Assembly (NCBI RefSeq): GCF_013322225.1
Contig: NZ_JAAMFB010000019.1
Location: 186,001-250,000, forward strand
From: Agrobacterium larrymoorei
GTDB taxonomy: Bacteria; Pseudomonadota; Alphaproteobacteria; Rhizobiales; Rhizobiaceae
Reading direction: 5' to 3'
DNA length: 64,000 nt
Part shown: piece after piece, positions 35,268-45,290 of the stretch
How the letters are laid out: each line of letters starts with the position of its first letter
Numbering within the stretch: the stretch's first letter is position 1
Notes under the pieces: generated by a model
What the model was told of the DNA's origin: nothing
Database searches by the model: none
Seen by the model: the letters and a program-made list of their open reading frames with translations, nothing else
Translations under genes and position numbers: made by a program

Positions 35268-35523
35268 CCGCTCCTCCCAAAACGCGCTCCGTCTCCTCCC
35301 AGAGCGCTGCGAATGGCGAAATGGTTAGGCCGCATTTCTATCTTGGTCAAGCCAATTCAAGATTTTTGATGTAGGATCTTCCATAACGGGCTAAAAAAGC
35401 TTTGGTAAAAATTGAAATTAATATAGTTTTTTCAATGATCTATAATATTGCTTTGCCAAGGTGTCTGCTTGACGATACGGTAAGGCCAAATCCGCAACTC
35501 GAACAGGCTGTCGTGCATAATCC
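35268..35523. promoter_or_regulatory. Divergent control region between sugar transporter operon and GntR regulator
   Basis: A 256-base AT-rich gap holding the promoters of both units. ATTGAAA (35411-35417) and TTTCAAT (35430-35436) form an inverted repeat with a 12-base spacer, and CAAT/ATTG flank the next 18 bases. These are candidate operators for the FadR-type regulator encoded alongside, but no consensus can be confirmed. Confidence 0.35.
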
Positions 35524-36216
35524 ATGAATGGTCAGGCCAAAATCATCGAACCCCGCAGACTTTATCAGCAGGTCGCCGATCAAATCCGCGAGCTTATAGA
35601 AGGCGGTGAGTTTCAGCCCGGGACACGACTGCCCGCCGAGCGCGAACTGGCGCAGAAACTTGGTGTTTCACGACCGTCGTTGCGTGAAGCGCTCATCGCG
35701 CTTGAAATCGATGGCAGCGTCGAAATCCGCATGGGTTCCGGCGTCTATGTTCTTCCGGAACAGGCATGGCAACCAACGCGCACCAAATCGCTCGGCGAAA
35801 GCCCATCGGAGCTGATGCAGGCGCGCTCGACGCTAGAAGGCGCGACTATACTGCTTGCGGCAAGCCGCATCGATGCCGCGGCCCTTTCCGCGCTCCGCTC
35901 CAATCTGGACGAGATGCGCGGCGATATCGAAGCCGGTCGCAAGCCGCTGGATCAGGACCGGAAGTTTCACACCATCATCGCCGAACAATCCGGCAACAGC
36001 GTGCTGGCCCGGCTTGTGGCCAATCTCTTCGATGAGCGCCACAGCCCCATCTCGGCGCAATTGCGCGTGAAGTTCGAGGACAAGGACACATGGGTCTTCG
36101 CCCTTCAGGAGCATGAAGCCATCCTGGCCGCACTCGAAACCAAAGACCCGCTGTTGGCGCAGGCTGCCATGCACATTCATCTGGAAAGCTCTAGGCGACG
36201 CTGGATAGACAAATAA
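35524..36216 (+). CDS. FadR-subfamily GntR transcriptional regulator
   Basis: A 230-residue regulator with an N-terminal winged helix (YQQVADQIRELIEGGEFQPG, LPAERELAQKLGVSRPSLRE, ALIALEIDGSVEIRMGSGVY) and a C-terminal FCD ligand domain of helices (ARSTLEGATILLAASRIDAA, RKFHTIIAEQSGNSVLARLV), with His/Asp residues that commonly bind a metal ion and an organic acid. It lies between the transporter operon and the UxaA-family gene and very likely represses both until a sugar acid appears (inference from position). The ATG at 35524 gives MNGQAKIIEPRRLYQQVADQ. Confidence 0.92.
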   Translation: MNGQAKIIEPRRLYQQVADQIRELIEGGEFQPGTRLPAERELAQKLGVSRPSLREALIALEIDGSVEIRMGSGVYVLPEQAWQPTRTKSLGESPSELMQARSTLEGATILLAASRIDAAALSALRSNLDEMRGDIEAGRKPLDQDRKFHTIIAEQSGNSVLARLVANLFDERHSPISAQLRVKFEDKDTWVFALQEHEAILAALETKDPLLAQAAMHIHLESSRRRWIDK

Positions 36217-36256
36217 TTGAAAATATTTCGGCAGGCATGTCGGGAGGAGGACATTT

Positions 36257-37789
36257 GTGACTAAGAATACCGAAGCAACCATTCTGCTGAATGCCAATGA
36301 CAACGTCGCCGTTGCGCGCCGCTCGATACAAGCCGGTAGCGAGACAGGGCGGGGAGACCTCAAAGCGCTCGACTTGATTGGCCGTGGCCACAAGGTTGCG
36401 CTGAAGCCGATCAAGTCAGGCGAAGAAGTGCTGAAATATGGCCAGGTCATCGGCATTGCCACGCAGGACATAGAGCCCGGCCGCCATGTGCACCTGCACA
36501 ACCTCGCGATGGTGCCGTCGGAACATGCGCATCAGTTCAGCACCGACATCGAAGAAAGAGGTATGCTGCCGGAAGCAGAACGCCGAACTTTTATGGGCTT
36601 TGATCGCGGAGCAGGGGGCGTGGGTACGCGCAACTATATCGGTGTCATCGCTTCGGTAAACTGTTCCGCCACCGTCTCCCGCTACATTGCCGATTACTTC
36701 AACAAGGAAGGCGGGCTGGACGGTTTCGAAAATGTGGATGGCGTCGTGGCGCTGACCCATGGCGGCGGTTGCGCTTTGAACACCAAGTCGGAAGGCTATC
36801 GACTGCTGATCCGCACCATTCAGGGCTATGCACGGCATCCCAATTTCGGCGGCATTCTGCTGATCGGCCTTGGCTGCGAAACGAACCAGATCGCGCCCAT
36901 CCTCGAACATTACAGACTAGAAGAGGGTGATCGCCTTCGCACCATGACGATCCAGCAGCATGGGGGCACGCGCAAGACCATCGAAGCGGCCATCGCCAAC
37001 ATCAAGGAGATGCTGCCCGCCGTCAACGCAGCGGAGCGGACCGAGCAGCCCCTATCGAAGCTGAAAATCGCGCTGGAATGCGGCGGCTCTGATGGTTATT
37101 CGGGCATCTCCGCCAACCCCGCGCTCGGCTATGCCTCGGACCTCATCGTCCGTAACGGCGGAACGTCCGTTCTTTCGGAAACGCCTGAAATCTATGGTGC
37201 GGAGCATCTTCTGACGAAGCGCGCCGTTACCCCAGCCGTCGCTGAAAAGCTGTTGCAACGCATCGACTGGTGGCGCGATTATACCGCGCGAAACGGTGAC
37301 GAGCTGAACAATAACCCCTCGCATGGCAACAAGCTTGGGGGCCTCACCACCATTTTGGAGAAGTCTCTGGGCGCAGTCGCCAAGGGCGGCTCGATGCCGT
37401 TAAAGGCTGTCTATGAATTCGCGGATACCGTCACCGAATCCGGCTTCGTATTCATGGATACTCCTGGCTACGATCCCGTTGCCGTGACGGGGCAGGTTGC
37501 AGGAGGCTGCAATGTCATCTGTTTCACCACTGGTCGCGGCTCCGTCTCAGGCTTCAAGCCTGCACCTTGCATCAAGATCGCCACCAACTCTGAAATGTAC
37601 GAACACATGAAGGAGGATATGGATATCAACTGCGGGGAGATCGTTACCGGTGCCGAGACAATCGAAGAATCCGGCAAACGGATTTTTGAACATATCATCG
37701 CGGTTGCGTCTGGCGACAAGACCGTCAGCGAAATATATGATTACGGTGACAATGAGTTCGTGCCGTGGCAGGTCGGCGCGGTGACGTAA
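36257..37789 (+). CDS. UxaA family hydrolase/dehydratase (altronate dehydratase-like)
   Basis: A 510-residue full-length UxaA-type protein: an N-terminal SAF domain (about 10-100; ILLNANDNVAVARRSIQAGS, GHKVALKPIKSGEEVLKYGQ) and a C-terminal catalytic domain with FDRGAGGVGTRNYIGVIASV, VVALTHGGGCALNTKSEGYR, GGILLIGLGCETNQIAPIL, LKIALECGGSDGYSGISANP and FMDTPGYDPVAVTGQVAGGC. The Cys residues fit iron binding. The best-known member dehydrates D-altronate. In this cluster the substrate may be another sugar acid. GTG at 36257 is preceded by GGAGGA. It begins 40 bases after the regulator and ends 4 bases before a parS-like site. Confidence 0.85.
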   Translation: MTKNTEATILLNANDNVAVARRSIQAGSETGRGDLKALDLIGRGHKVALKPIKSGEEVLKYGQVIGIATQDIEPGRHVHLHNLAMVPSEHAHQFSTDIEERGMLPEAERRTFMGFDRGAGGVGTRNYIGVIASVNCSATVSRYIADYFNKEGGLDGFENVDGVVALTHGGGCALNTKSEGYRLLIRTIQGYARHPNFGGILLIGLGCETNQIAPILEHYRLEEGDRLRTMTIQQHGGTRKTIEAAIANIKEMLPAVNAAERTEQPLSKLKIALECGGSDGYSGISANPALGYASDLIVRNGGTSVLSETPEIYGAEHLLTKRAVTPAVAEKLLQRIDWWRDYTARNGDELNNNPSHGNKLGGLTTILEKSLGAVAKGGSMPLKAVYEFADTVTESGFVFMDTPGYDPVAVTGQVAGGCNVICFTTGRGSVSGFKPAPCIKIATNSEMYEHMKEDMDINCGEIVTGAETIEESGKRIFEHIIAVASGDKTVSEIYDYGDNEFVPWQVGAVT

Positions 37790-37793
37790 TCTC

Positions 37794-37809
37794 TGTCTCA
37801 CGTGAAACA
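37794..37809. other. parS-like site (one mismatch)
   Basis: TGTCTCACGTGAAACA differs from the ParB-binding consensus TGTTTCACGTGAAACA at one position. It lies between the UxaA-family gene and the MFS gene, about 8 kb from parB and about 10 kb from the perfect copy. Confidence 0.65.
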
Positions 37810-37900
37810 TTCTGATCCATGGTCGGAAATGCCTCCCGTTTCAAATGCATGGAAATTGCGATAGGTGTGCGTTCAGACAGGCTGCACAGGTCGAATTTCC

Positions 37901-39106
37901 ATGATCAGTTTCCGGGAGCGGATTGCTCTCTACGCATTGCTCACCTCCCTGACGTCGCTCAGCATCGATGCTCTCTTGCCGGGATTACGGCAGATCGGCG
38001 AGGAGGTGACGCAATCGCCGTTGCTGTCTACCCGGCACATTATTTCCATCTTCATTTTCGGAATGGCCTTCGGTGAACTGATCATTGGGCCGATTTCCGA
38101 TGCTATGGGCAGAAAGAAAGCACTCCTGCTGGGCCTCGGCATTTATATTTTCGGGACGATCATCGCGATGCTGGCAAACTCGCTGGAAATGATCGTCTTT
38201 GGTCGCTTTCTGCAGGGTGTCGGCGTTTCCGGCCCAAAGATCGCGACCCGCGCGATGATTAGGGATCAATTTGAGGGCAACGCGATGGCGCGTGTCATGT
38301 CCCTTATGTTCACGCTTTTCATTCTCGTTCCCATGATCGCACCCGCACTGGCGCAAGGGCTGATCGCTGTCGCCGGATGGCGCAGCGTATTCGTTGCCTA
38401 TCTGTTGATTGCCACCAGCCTCGGTCTATGGATGATCCTGCGTCAGCCTGAAACGCTTGATATCACTGCGCGCATTCCATTTCGCCCCCGTCACCTTATT
38501 CGCAACAGCTGGCGGATCCTCTTGAAAGCAAACGTTACGCTCCTCATCATCGCCACAGGCATCGTATTTGGCGCACAACTCGTCTACCTCAGCATTGCTG
38601 CTGATCTCTTCTTCGACGCCTATGGAATAGACGAAGCCTTCCCGCTGCTATTCGCAATGCTGGCAACCGGAGTTGGCCTTGCATCCTTCACGAGCGCCCG
38701 ATTGGTCCAGCGTTTCGGCATGAATACCATGGCGCGCGCCGGGTTCATCACCCTTGCCTCGACAGGCTGCCTGATGCTCTTGGCATATTTGACGTTGAAC
38801 AATCATCTGCCCCTGCCAGCGCTAATGATATTTCTCTTCACCGCATTCTTCGCCATCGGCATCCTGTTCGGAAACCTCAATGCCCTGGCCATGCGCTCGC
38901 TAGGCGAAGTCGCAGGCCTTGGCGCTTCGTTCATCGCATCGGGGTCAAGCTTCGTCGCCACGCTCTTTGCCGTCAGCATAGGGAGCCTCTATGACGGCAC
39001 CGCATTTGCTCTCGCCATCGGCTTCTGCTTAGCTGGTATCGCCGCACTCTTTCTTTCCGAATTGGCGATGCGTGCAGATTCGTCGCCGGTTCAGGCAGTT
39101 CGTTAA
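37901..39106 (+). CDS. MFS transporter, Bcr/CflA-type drug efflux (DHA1 family)
   Basis: A 401-residue inner-membrane protein with about 12 hydrophobic segments. The N-terminal half has the SIDALLPGLRQIGEEV element of the Bcr/CflA group, FGMAFGELIIGPISDAMGRK (MFS motif A region) and FLQGVGVSGPKIATRAMIRD. Such pumps export antibiotics or small metabolites with proton exchange. The ATG at 37901 (MISFRERIALYALL) is chosen over an alternative start 12 codons upstream, which has no family likeness. It follows the UxaA gene after 111 bases containing a parS-like site, so it may or may not belong to the sugar cluster. Confidence 0.88.
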   Translation: MISFRERIALYALLTSLTSLSIDALLPGLRQIGEEVTQSPLLSTRHIISIFIFGMAFGELIIGPISDAMGRKKALLLGLGIYIFGTIIAMLANSLEMIVFGRFLQGVGVSGPKIATRAMIRDQFEGNAMARVMSLMFTLFILVPMIAPALAQGLIAVAGWRSVFVAYLLIATSLGLWMILRQPETLDITARIPFRPRHLIRNSWRILLKANVTLLIIATGIVFGAQLVYLSIAADLFFDAYGIDEAFPLLFAMLATGVGLASFTSARLVQRFGMNTMARAGFITLASTGCLMLLAYLTLNNHLPLPALMIFLFTAFFAIGILFGNLNALAMRSLGEVAGLGASFIASGSSFVATLFAVSIGSLYDGTAFALAIGFCLAGIAALFLSELAMRADSSPVQAVR

Positions 39107-39121
39107 ACTACCGAAATAAAA

Positions 39122-39149
39122 TGGCCCGGAAGAACACTCTTCCGGGCCA
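39122..39149 (-). terminator. Rho-independent terminator for purH, shared with the MFS gene
   Basis: TGGCCCGGAAGA (39122-39133) and TCTTCCGGGCCA (39138-39149) form a perfect 12-bp stem around a 4-base loop. On the minus strand it runs into TTTTATTT, so it is a strong terminator for purH. It can also end plus-strand transcription of the convergent MFS gene. Confidence 0.9.
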
Positions 39150-39176
39150 CCTCATGCGTGTGGTGATAGCACGACT

Positions 39177-40793
39177 TCAGTGTCTGAAATGGCGCATTCC
39201 GGTAAATACCATAGTCACATCATGCTCATTGGCGGCATCGATCACTTCCTGATCGCGCATGGAGCCGCCCGGCTGGATCACAGCGGTCGCACCGGCGGCA
39301 ATGGCAGCAAGAAGACCATCTGCGAAGGGATAGAAGGCTTCCGAGGCAACGGCAGAACCCTTCGTCAACGGCTCAGCAAGACCCATGGCCTTTGCTGCAT
39401 CTTCCGCCTTTTGGGCTGCAATGCGGGCAGAATCGACACGGCTCATTTGACCGGCACCAATGCCCGCCGTCTGACCGTCCTTGGCATAGATCACCGCATT
39501 GGATTTCACATGCTTGGCGATCTTGAAGGCAAACTTCATGTCTTCAAGCTCCTGCGGGCTCGGAGCGCGCTTGGTGACGACCTTAAGATCGAGGTCTTCA
39601 ACCATGCCATTGTCACGACTCTGGACCAGAAGGCCGCCTGAGACGGTCTTTGCGGTAATGCCCGCTGCACGGGGATCGGGAAGACCGCCGGCGGAGAGCA
39701 GGCGCAAGTTCGGCTTGCGCGCAACGATCGCCTTGGCTTCATCGGTCACGTCAGGCGCGATGATGACTTCGATAAACAGCTGGATGATTTCCTCGGCTGT
39801 CTCCGCGTCAAGCGTCTGGTTGAGCGCGATGACGCCGCCAAATGCCGAAACCGGATCGCAGGCCAGAGCGCGCTTGTAAGCCTCCAGCAAAGTCGTTCCA
39901 GTCGCAACGCCGCAAGGGTTAGCGTGCTTGATGATGGCAACGGCAGGTGCGTTTTCCGGCAGGAACTCGGCAACGAGTTCGTAAGCCGCATCCGTATCGT
40001 TGATGTTGTTGTAGGAAAGCTGCTTGCCTTGAACAAGGGTCGCTGTCGACACACCCGGGCGCTTGTCGCCGGTCAGGTAGAAACCTGCGCTCTGATGCGG
40101 GTTTTCTCCATAGCGCATCTTCTCCTTCAGAACGCCACCAATGGCACGGTAATGCGGTGCTTCGATGGAAAGAGCTTCGGCAAACCAGTTGGAAATCACG
40201 GCGTCATAAGCGGCAGTGCGGGCATAGGCTTTGGCAGCAAACTTCTGGCGCAGCGCGTAGGTCGTCTGCCCGTCGTCGGACTGTAAAGCTTCCAGCAGTT
40301 CCGGGTAATCGGTCGGATCTGTGACAACGGTCACATAGGCATGATTTTTGGCAGATGCGCGGATCATCGCAGGACCGCCGATGTCGATATTCTCGACGGT
40401 GGTCGGGTAATCTCCGCCCTTTGCGCGAACCTCTTCGAACGGATAGAGATTGATGATCGAGAGGTCGATGCCTTCGATACCATGGGCGCGCATCGCCTCG
40501 ACGTGATCCGCATCGTCCCGGATTGCCAGCAAGCCGCCATGAACATTTGGATGCAGCGTCTTCACACGGCCATCCATGATCTCCGGAAATTTGGTTACAT
40601 CGGAAACATCGGTCACCGGCAGGCCAGCATCCGAAATCGCCTTTGAGGTACCGCCAGTCGACAACAGTTTCACGCCAAGTTTCACAAGGGCACCAGCGAG
40701 CTCGACAATATCCTTTTTGTCGGAAACGGATAGAAGCGCAGTACGGATTTTTACTTTATCGGGGGCAGGGATTTTCTTGGAAACGACAGCCAT
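39177..40793 (-). CDS. purH: Bifunctional AICAR transformylase / IMP cyclohydrolase PurH
   Basis: PurH performs the last two steps of IMP synthesis: formyl transfer from 10-formyl-THF to AICAR, then ring closure. The 538-residue length is typical. The N-terminal cyclohydrolase domain shows [54 protein letters not shown] and NLYPFEEV. The transformylase domain shows [38 protein letters not shown], and [20 protein letters not shown] near the C terminus. The 201 bases upstream (to the heparinase-like gene) presumably carry its promoter. Confidence 0.97.
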   Translation of the reverse strand: MAVVSKKIPAPDKVKIRTALLSVSDKKDIVELAGALVKLGVKLLSTGGTSKAISDAGLPVTDVSDVTKFPEIMDGRVKTLHPNVHGGLLAIRDDADHVEAMRAHGIEGIDLSIINLYPFEEVRAKGGDYPTTVENIDIGGPAMIRASAKNHAYVTVVTDPTDYPELLEALQSDDGQTTYALRQKFAAKAYARTAAYDAVISNWFAEALSIEAPHYRAIGGVLKEKMRYGENPHQSAGFYLTGDKRPGVSTATLVQGKQLSYNNINDTDAAYELVAEFLPENAPAVAIIKHANPCGVATGTTLLEAYKRALACDPVSAFGGVIALNQTLDAETAEEIIQLFIEVIIAPDVTDEAKAIVARKPNLRLLSAGGLPDPRAAGITAKTVSGGLLVQSRDNGMVEDLDLKVVTKRAPSPQELEDMKFAFKIAKHVKSNAVIYAKDGQTAGIGAGQMSRVDSARIAAQKAEDAAKAMGLAEPLTKGSAVASEAFYPFADGLLAAIAAGATAVIQPGGSMRDQEVIDAANEHDVTMVFTGMRHFRH

Positions 40794-40994
40794 GGGGACT
40801 ACTCCGTGAAACGTGGAGGAAGGGCCGGAAACTGAAGCAGCCCGGCAGTTGCCGCCGCGTTAGCACAGCTTTGCGGAATAATAAACAGAAGCGCCGATCA
40901 TTCCCCTACCAAGATCGCTTCCTTACTGAGTAGCAATGTTGCGTCAAAGGCGCATTTCAGAAGCGGGTTGTGCCCTTCGAAACGTGCAAATTCA

Positions 40995-42698
40995 TCAAAG
41001 TCTTCGTTCCAGCAGCCAGCGGATCTCTGATGTCTCAGGCAGGCTGAACGCGATTTCCATCTGTCGAGACGGCCTGATACCGGAAGCATCGGCCATGAAC
41101 ACGTCTTCCTCGATGGAAACCTTACGACCGGGAACGGTGAATGCCCAAGTGGTAGCATCAGGCGCGCGCAGGATAACTGTTTCTTCGTTCTCCTGAAAAA
41201 GTTCGATCAGCGGGTGGATATGAAACCGCGATATTGCATCAACCTGCCGCAGCGTGGTATTTTTCCCACCTGCAGTCAGCCAGTCTCGCCCCCGGATTTT
41301 CGAACCGCTGGCATTCAATTCCAATTCCCTGTGATGCAGATAACCGAACCTGTCCAGATAACCAGCGTGACATGCGGAAATTACATCTGCACCTTTCTGA
41401 TCCGTATGCCGCTCGACCTGAGTTATACGCGCAGCGGAGATGCAAATCGGCCCCATAAGCCGAGACTTGGAAATGCGGGAGGACGATCTGTCACCGACCG
41501 TCACAGTAGAATGCGCAGCGGTCGATCGGCTTGCGGCCTTGAAATCGGCAGTCGCATATTGAGGAAATCCGGAATTGACGATGAAACGATATCGTCCCGA
41601 CGAGAGTTCAAAGGAAAGGCAACCGCAATGCGCTGTCCGCGACAGCTCTATCGACTGAGGCGCACCGGTATCGATGATGATGACGGTGTCGTTCACCGAA
41701 AGCCGATGATAGGCAATATCCGGCAGTCCCCTGGATGGCCTTCCGGCCGTCTCATCATAACGCAGGACAGAGGCCAATTCATTGGCAAGTGTAGCGGTGG
41801 CCCCGTTGAACAAGGCCAAATCCCCGTCCTGATGACGAAAGAAACGGATTGCAGGAAACATCCGATCAATAGCTGGTACGAGACCAGGCGGAACATCATG
41901 CCCTAAATTGATATAGCTCTGCCGGAGAGGCAACAGGTCCAGCAGGAGTTCCAGAATGACTCTTGGATTACGCGAAACATGGCCACCATCAGGGAAAATT
42001 TGGCGCTCCACCTCCCGATCCAGCTGAGCGCCACAACGGCTGATCTTCGAGGCACGGTTCGGCATAGAAATGGAGGCCATGGCCAGTGCAATCCTGACTT
42101 TCAGGCGCACCTCTCCATCAGGCGCATATTTAGCGACAAGCCTCAAATAGCGGACATGCAGATTTATGCATCTAAGGAAGCGTCGATAAAATCCTGAATC
42201 CGCTTTTTGCAGAACCACGGGTGAATGCGAAAGCCATGAGATAAGCCTCTGCGCAGCGGTGTCGGGAAGCCAGGCCAGCCCCTTCGGGGTTCGCCCATAA
42301 AGGCCTATCCAATCGTTTACCAGCATCCGGGCGACGTTATAGGCATCGTCAGACCTGCTCGCCCGGACATGGCGTAACCAGCCGAAAACATGAAGCCTTT
42401 CCTCAAAGGCACTCGAAGGCATCTCCATCTTGAACGGGGAGAGACCGCCCGTCTCAAGCACTCTGCCAGCAAGCGCTATTCTTCCAAGGACAAGCTCCTG
42501 CGCAACATAGGGATCAACGGCGCGCAAATCCGTGGGCGCTGCGACCAACCCCGACGGCACACGGTTCGACAGGCCGGACAGACGCAGGCGCAGAGGGATC
42601 GCCATAATCATGGCGCGGCTCCACATCGTCCGGATGAAAAAACCCGCGACACTGAAACGATTGTTCAGAGAACTCGCCAAACCGTGTTTCCTGCCCAT
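40995..42698 (-). CDS. Heparinase II/III family protein
   Basis: A 567-residue protein with an N-terminal all-alpha region (RMLVNDWIGLYGRTPKGLAW, RLISWLSHSPVVLQKADSGF, GHVSRNPRVILELLLDLLPL) and a C-terminal beta-sandwich with the heparinase II/III-like signature (FIVNSGFPQYATADFKAASR, STAAHSTVTVGDRSSSR, SACHAGYLDRFGYLHHRELE, FHIHPLIELFQENEETVILR). Members cleave or modify uronate-containing polysaccharides. In Rhizobiales a copy next to rsmB/purH is usual, and its role is unclear. No typical signal peptide is seen, although a basic then hydrophobic N terminus (NNRFSVAGFFIRTMWSRAMI) could be an anchor. The start at 42698 (MGRKHGLASS) is preferred; an earlier in-frame start at 42734 exists. Confidence 0.85.
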   Translation of the reverse strand: MGRKHGLASSLNNRFSVAGFFIRTMWSRAMIMAIPLRLRLSGLSNRVPSGLVAAPTDLRAVDPYVAQELVLGRIALAGRVLETGGLSPFKMEMPSSAFEERLHVFGWLRHVRASRSDDAYNVARMLVNDWIGLYGRTPKGLAWLPDTAAQRLISWLSHSPVVLQKADSGFYRRFLRCINLHVRYLRLVAKYAPDGEVRLKVRIALAMASISMPNRASKISRCGAQLDREVERQIFPDGGHVSRNPRVILELLLDLLPLRQSYINLGHDVPPGLVPAIDRMFPAIRFFRHQDGDLALFNGATATLANELASVLRYDETAGRPSRGLPDIAYHRLSVNDTVIIIDTGAPQSIELSRTAHCGCLSFELSSGRYRFIVNSGFPQYATADFKAASRSTAAHSTVTVGDRSSSRISKSRLMGPICISAARITQVERHTDQKGADVISACHAGYLDRFGYLHHRELELNASGSKIRGRDWLTAGGKNTTLRQVDAISRFHIHPLIELFQENEETVILRAPDATTWAFTVPGRKVSIEEDVFMADASGIRPSRQMEIAFSLPETSEIRWLLERRL

Positions 42699-42835
42699 TG
42701 GGCGTTTTTTGTTTTCTAGCGGATGCGCATGCACAAACCCAAGTCGAATAGGTCATTCAACATTTCACGAAAAACTTCATATTCTGTAAACGAATTGTGC
42801 TTCCGTTACGGCGCTAAATGGTGGGAAAACCGAAA

Positions 42836-44227
42836 CTAGATGGCTTCACGCTTCTGTAATATAGCAGCATAGAAACCGTCTACACCGCCAAACATATCAG
42901 GCGTAGTTCGTAAATCTCCACTCTGATTGATGGCGCTCTCCATGCCTGGAAGTATTTCAGGCCTTACAGCCACCCGCTCAAGTGACGCGTCTGTTTCAAG
43001 CACACGAGCGACCATGTCCTCACCCTCCGACGGATCGAGAGAACAGTTGGAAAACACCAAAAGGCCACCAGCCTTCACCAGGGTCGCGGCATGCCGCAGC
43101 ATTTGTTCCTGAAGAGAAGCAAGCTTTTTAATATCGCCTTCATCCTTTGTCCAAACGACGTCGGGATGCTTGCGCAAGGTGCCGGTTGAAGAGCAGGGCG
43201 CATCCAACAGCACCGCATCGAATAATTCATCAGGTTGGAACTTCATCATATTGCATTCGATCGTCTGCGCATAAAACCGAAGCCTGCCGAGGTTTTCCCG
43301 CAAGCGCTTCAGGCGATTGCCCGATTGATCGAGCGCGGTCACATCCGCCCCTGCCAACACCAACTGCGCGGTCTTTCCACCGGGTGCGGCACAAAGGTCC
43401 GCAACCCGTTTGCCCTTAATGTCACCCATAAGTTTGACGGGCATGCTTGCGGAAAAATCCTGTACCCACCACTCCCCATCATCGAATCCTTCAAGCGAAG
43501 ATACGGCACCATCGAAGGCCCCCAGCCGTACGCTGCCATTCGGCATCACAACACCATTCAGCTTGCTCGCCCAGCCGTCTGCGTCCGACTTTACGGTGAT
43601 ATCGATGGAAGACGGGATAAGCTGCGCTTCAGCCATCTGCATAGCCGCCGCTTCGCCATAGGTGTCCTTCAGGCGCTGGAAGAACCACTCGGGGATGACC
43701 GGTACGTTCGAAATGCTATCGATCACACCGTCTTTTTCGCGTCCGAGGCGTCTCAAGACGGCATTGACCAGTTTGACAAACCGCCGATTTCGCGGGTCGC
43801 GATGAGCCTGTTCCACGGCTAGGTCAACGGCGGAATGATCAGGCACATCGAGGTGAAGCATCTGCGCTACGGCGACCACAAGAACGTGATGCAAAGAACG
43901 CGCGCCCTGGGGGAGGGGATCATCCAGCAGGATTGAAAGAGCCGCCTCAATCCGCGGCAGATGTCTAAGCGCACTGTTGACGATAGCCCGAACAAGGGCA
44001 CGGTCAGCATGACTGAGGGCACGATAAGCAGGATTACCGTGTTCGGAATCCATCATACCGTCCAGCGAGGTTTTCTTATCGAGGACGGCTGCAAGGATTT
44101 TCGCCGCAGCCAGTCGCGCCGCCAAGCCGGGTTTGAACTCACGCTGATCTGCGTCACGTGATCCGCCTTCTCCACCCTGTCGCTTTTTGTTTCGGTGTGT
44201 CGGCTTGGCGGATGTCTGTGATGTCAA
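42836..44227 (-). CDS. rsmB: 16S rRNA (cytosine967-C5)-methyltransferase RsmB
   Basis: RsmB (Fmu/Sun) methylates C5 of C967 in 16S rRNA. The 463-residue protein has an N-terminal NusB-like RNA-binding domain ([40 protein letters not shown]) and a C-terminal SAM-dependent domain. This holds [34 protein letters not shown], the cysteine motif [18 protein letters not shown] and [18 protein letters not shown], so both catalytic cysteines are present. The start at 44227 overlaps the htpX stop by 4 bases, so htpX-rsmB are co-transcribed. The first 30 residues are a charged, unconserved tail. Confidence 0.94.
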   Translation of the reverse strand: MTSQTSAKPTHRNKKRQGGEGGSRDADQREFKPGLAARLAAAKILAAVLDKKTSLDGMMDSEHGNPAYRALSHADRALVRAIVNSALRHLPRIEAALSILLDDPLPQGARSLHHVLVVAVAQMLHLDVPDHSAVDLAVEQAHRDPRNRRFVKLVNAVLRRLGREKDGVIDSISNVPVIPEWFFQRLKDTYGEAAAMQMAEAQLIPSSIDITVKSDADGWASKLNGVVMPNGSVRLGAFDGAVSSLEGFDDGEWWVQDFSASMPVKLMGDIKGKRVADLCAAPGGKTAQLVLAGADVTALDQSGNRLKRLRENLGRLRFYAQTIECNMMKFQPDELFDAVLLDAPCSSTGTLRKHPDVVWTKDEGDIKKLASLQEQMLRHAATLVKAGGLLVFSNCSLDPSEGEDMVARVLETDASLERVAVRPEILPGMESAINQSGDLRTTPDMFGGVDGFYAAILQKREAI

Positions 44228-45183
44228 GACCAGGGTCCCTTGCGCTCATTATCGGAATTGCGAGTTGTGCCTATGTTTGGAACCGATCGCGATTTGTGGG
44301 CCGGCTTAGCACTTGTTTCGCGGTAGGTCGATGGCTGTGCAAATTCGTGAGCCATGGCATGCAAGGCAGCAATACGGTTTTCCGTGTTTGGATGTGTCGA
44401 AAACAGATTATCCATTCTTTCACCAGAAAGAGGATTGATAATGAACATATGCGCAGTCGCAGGGTTACGCTCGGCGTCGTCGTTATGAATCTGTTGCGCG
44501 GCACCGGATATCTTCTGCAAAGCGGACGCGAGCCAGACCGGATTTCCACAAATCTCGGCACCACGTCTGTCAGCCGAGTATTCGCGGGTTCTGCTGATAG
44601 CCATTTGGACAAGCATCGCCGCGAGTGGCGCGACGATCATTGCAACCAGGACGCCGATGAAGCCGAGAGGATTATTGTTTTCACGGTTGCCGCCGAAGAA
44701 GAAAGCAAAATTACCAAGCATGGAGATCGCACCGGCAAGCGTCGCAGTAATCGTCATCGTTAACGTGTCACGTTTCTGAATATGTGCGAGTTCGTGCGCC
44801 ATGACGCCGGCTACTTCCTGTGGCGTCAATCGCTCCATCAAACCGGTCGAAGCAGCAACCGCTGCATTTTCAGGATTTCGCCCCGTTGCAAATGCATTCG
44901 GCTGGGGGCTCTCGTAGACATAGACTTTTGGCATCGGCAAACCGGCATTGTGTGACAAATCCCGAATCATTGAAAAGAACTCAGGCGCATTGCGTTCATC
45001 GACTTCCTGAGCATGATAGGCCTGTAGTACCATCTTGTCTGAATTCCAGTAGGAAAACAGATTCATGCCTGCCGCGATCATGAGAGCGATGAACATGCCG
45101 CTCTGGCCGCCGATCAGGAAGCCGACACCCATGAACAATGCTGTCATGAACGCCAGCAGCATGGCAGTACGCATCAGGTTCAT
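44224..45183 (-). CDS. htpX: Membrane zinc metalloprotease HtpX
   Basis: HtpX (peptidase M48B) degrades damaged inner-membrane proteins under stress. The 319-residue protein starts with two hydrophobic segments ([38 protein letters not shown]) and has the zinc site HELAH at residues 130-134 with the downstream [17 protein letters not shown] glutamate region. Two further hydrophobic stretches flank [30 protein letters not shown] is a strong family signature. The C-terminal Ser/Lys-rich tail is unconserved. A candidate heat-shock-type promoter lies at 45263-45290. Confidence 0.96.
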   Translation of the reverse strand: MNLMRTAMLLAFMTALFMGVGFLIGGQSGMFIALMIAAGMNLFSYWNSDKMVLQAYHAQEVDERNAPEFFSMIRDLSHNAGLPMPKVYVYESPQPNAFATGRNPENAAVAASTGLMERLTPQEVAGVMAHELAHIQKRDTLTMTITATLAGAISMLGNFAFFFGGNRENNNPLGFIGVLVAMIVAPLAAMLVQMAISRTREYSADRRGAEICGNPVWLASALQKISGAAQQIHNDDAERNPATAHMFIINPLSGERMDNLFSTHPNTENRIAALHAMAHEFAQPSTYRETSAKPAHKSRSVPNIGTTRNSDNERKGPWS

Positions 45184-45262
45184 TCAAAAATCTCCATTTG
45201 AAACGCCAGATCCTTCGTCCAGACTTACCAAGTCCCGATAGTTCCTATAATCTGGTCGCAAT

Positions 45263-45290
45263 CAATGGAATTTCAATATCCCGTCACAAG
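45263..45290 (-). promoter_or_regulatory. Candidate RpoH-type promoter for htpX
   Basis: Read on the minus strand, CTTG (45290-45287), an 18-base spacer and CCATTG (45268-45263) resemble the alphaproteobacterial heat-shock pattern (CTTG ... CCAT). It would give a leader of about 75 bases before htpX, a known heat-shock gene in other bacteria. The match is short and could be chance. Confidence 0.3.

Noticed and set aside
33705-35369. Long plus-strand open frame of 554 codons
   Set aside because: It is antisense to the ABC ATPase gene, which has full Walker and signature motifs. The plus-strand product shows His/Arg/Asp-rich composition typical of a shadow frame in GC-rich DNA.
44150-44165. 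CACGTG-containing sequence at the start of rsmB as parS
   Set aside because: The flanks do not match the consensus beyond the central hexamer.
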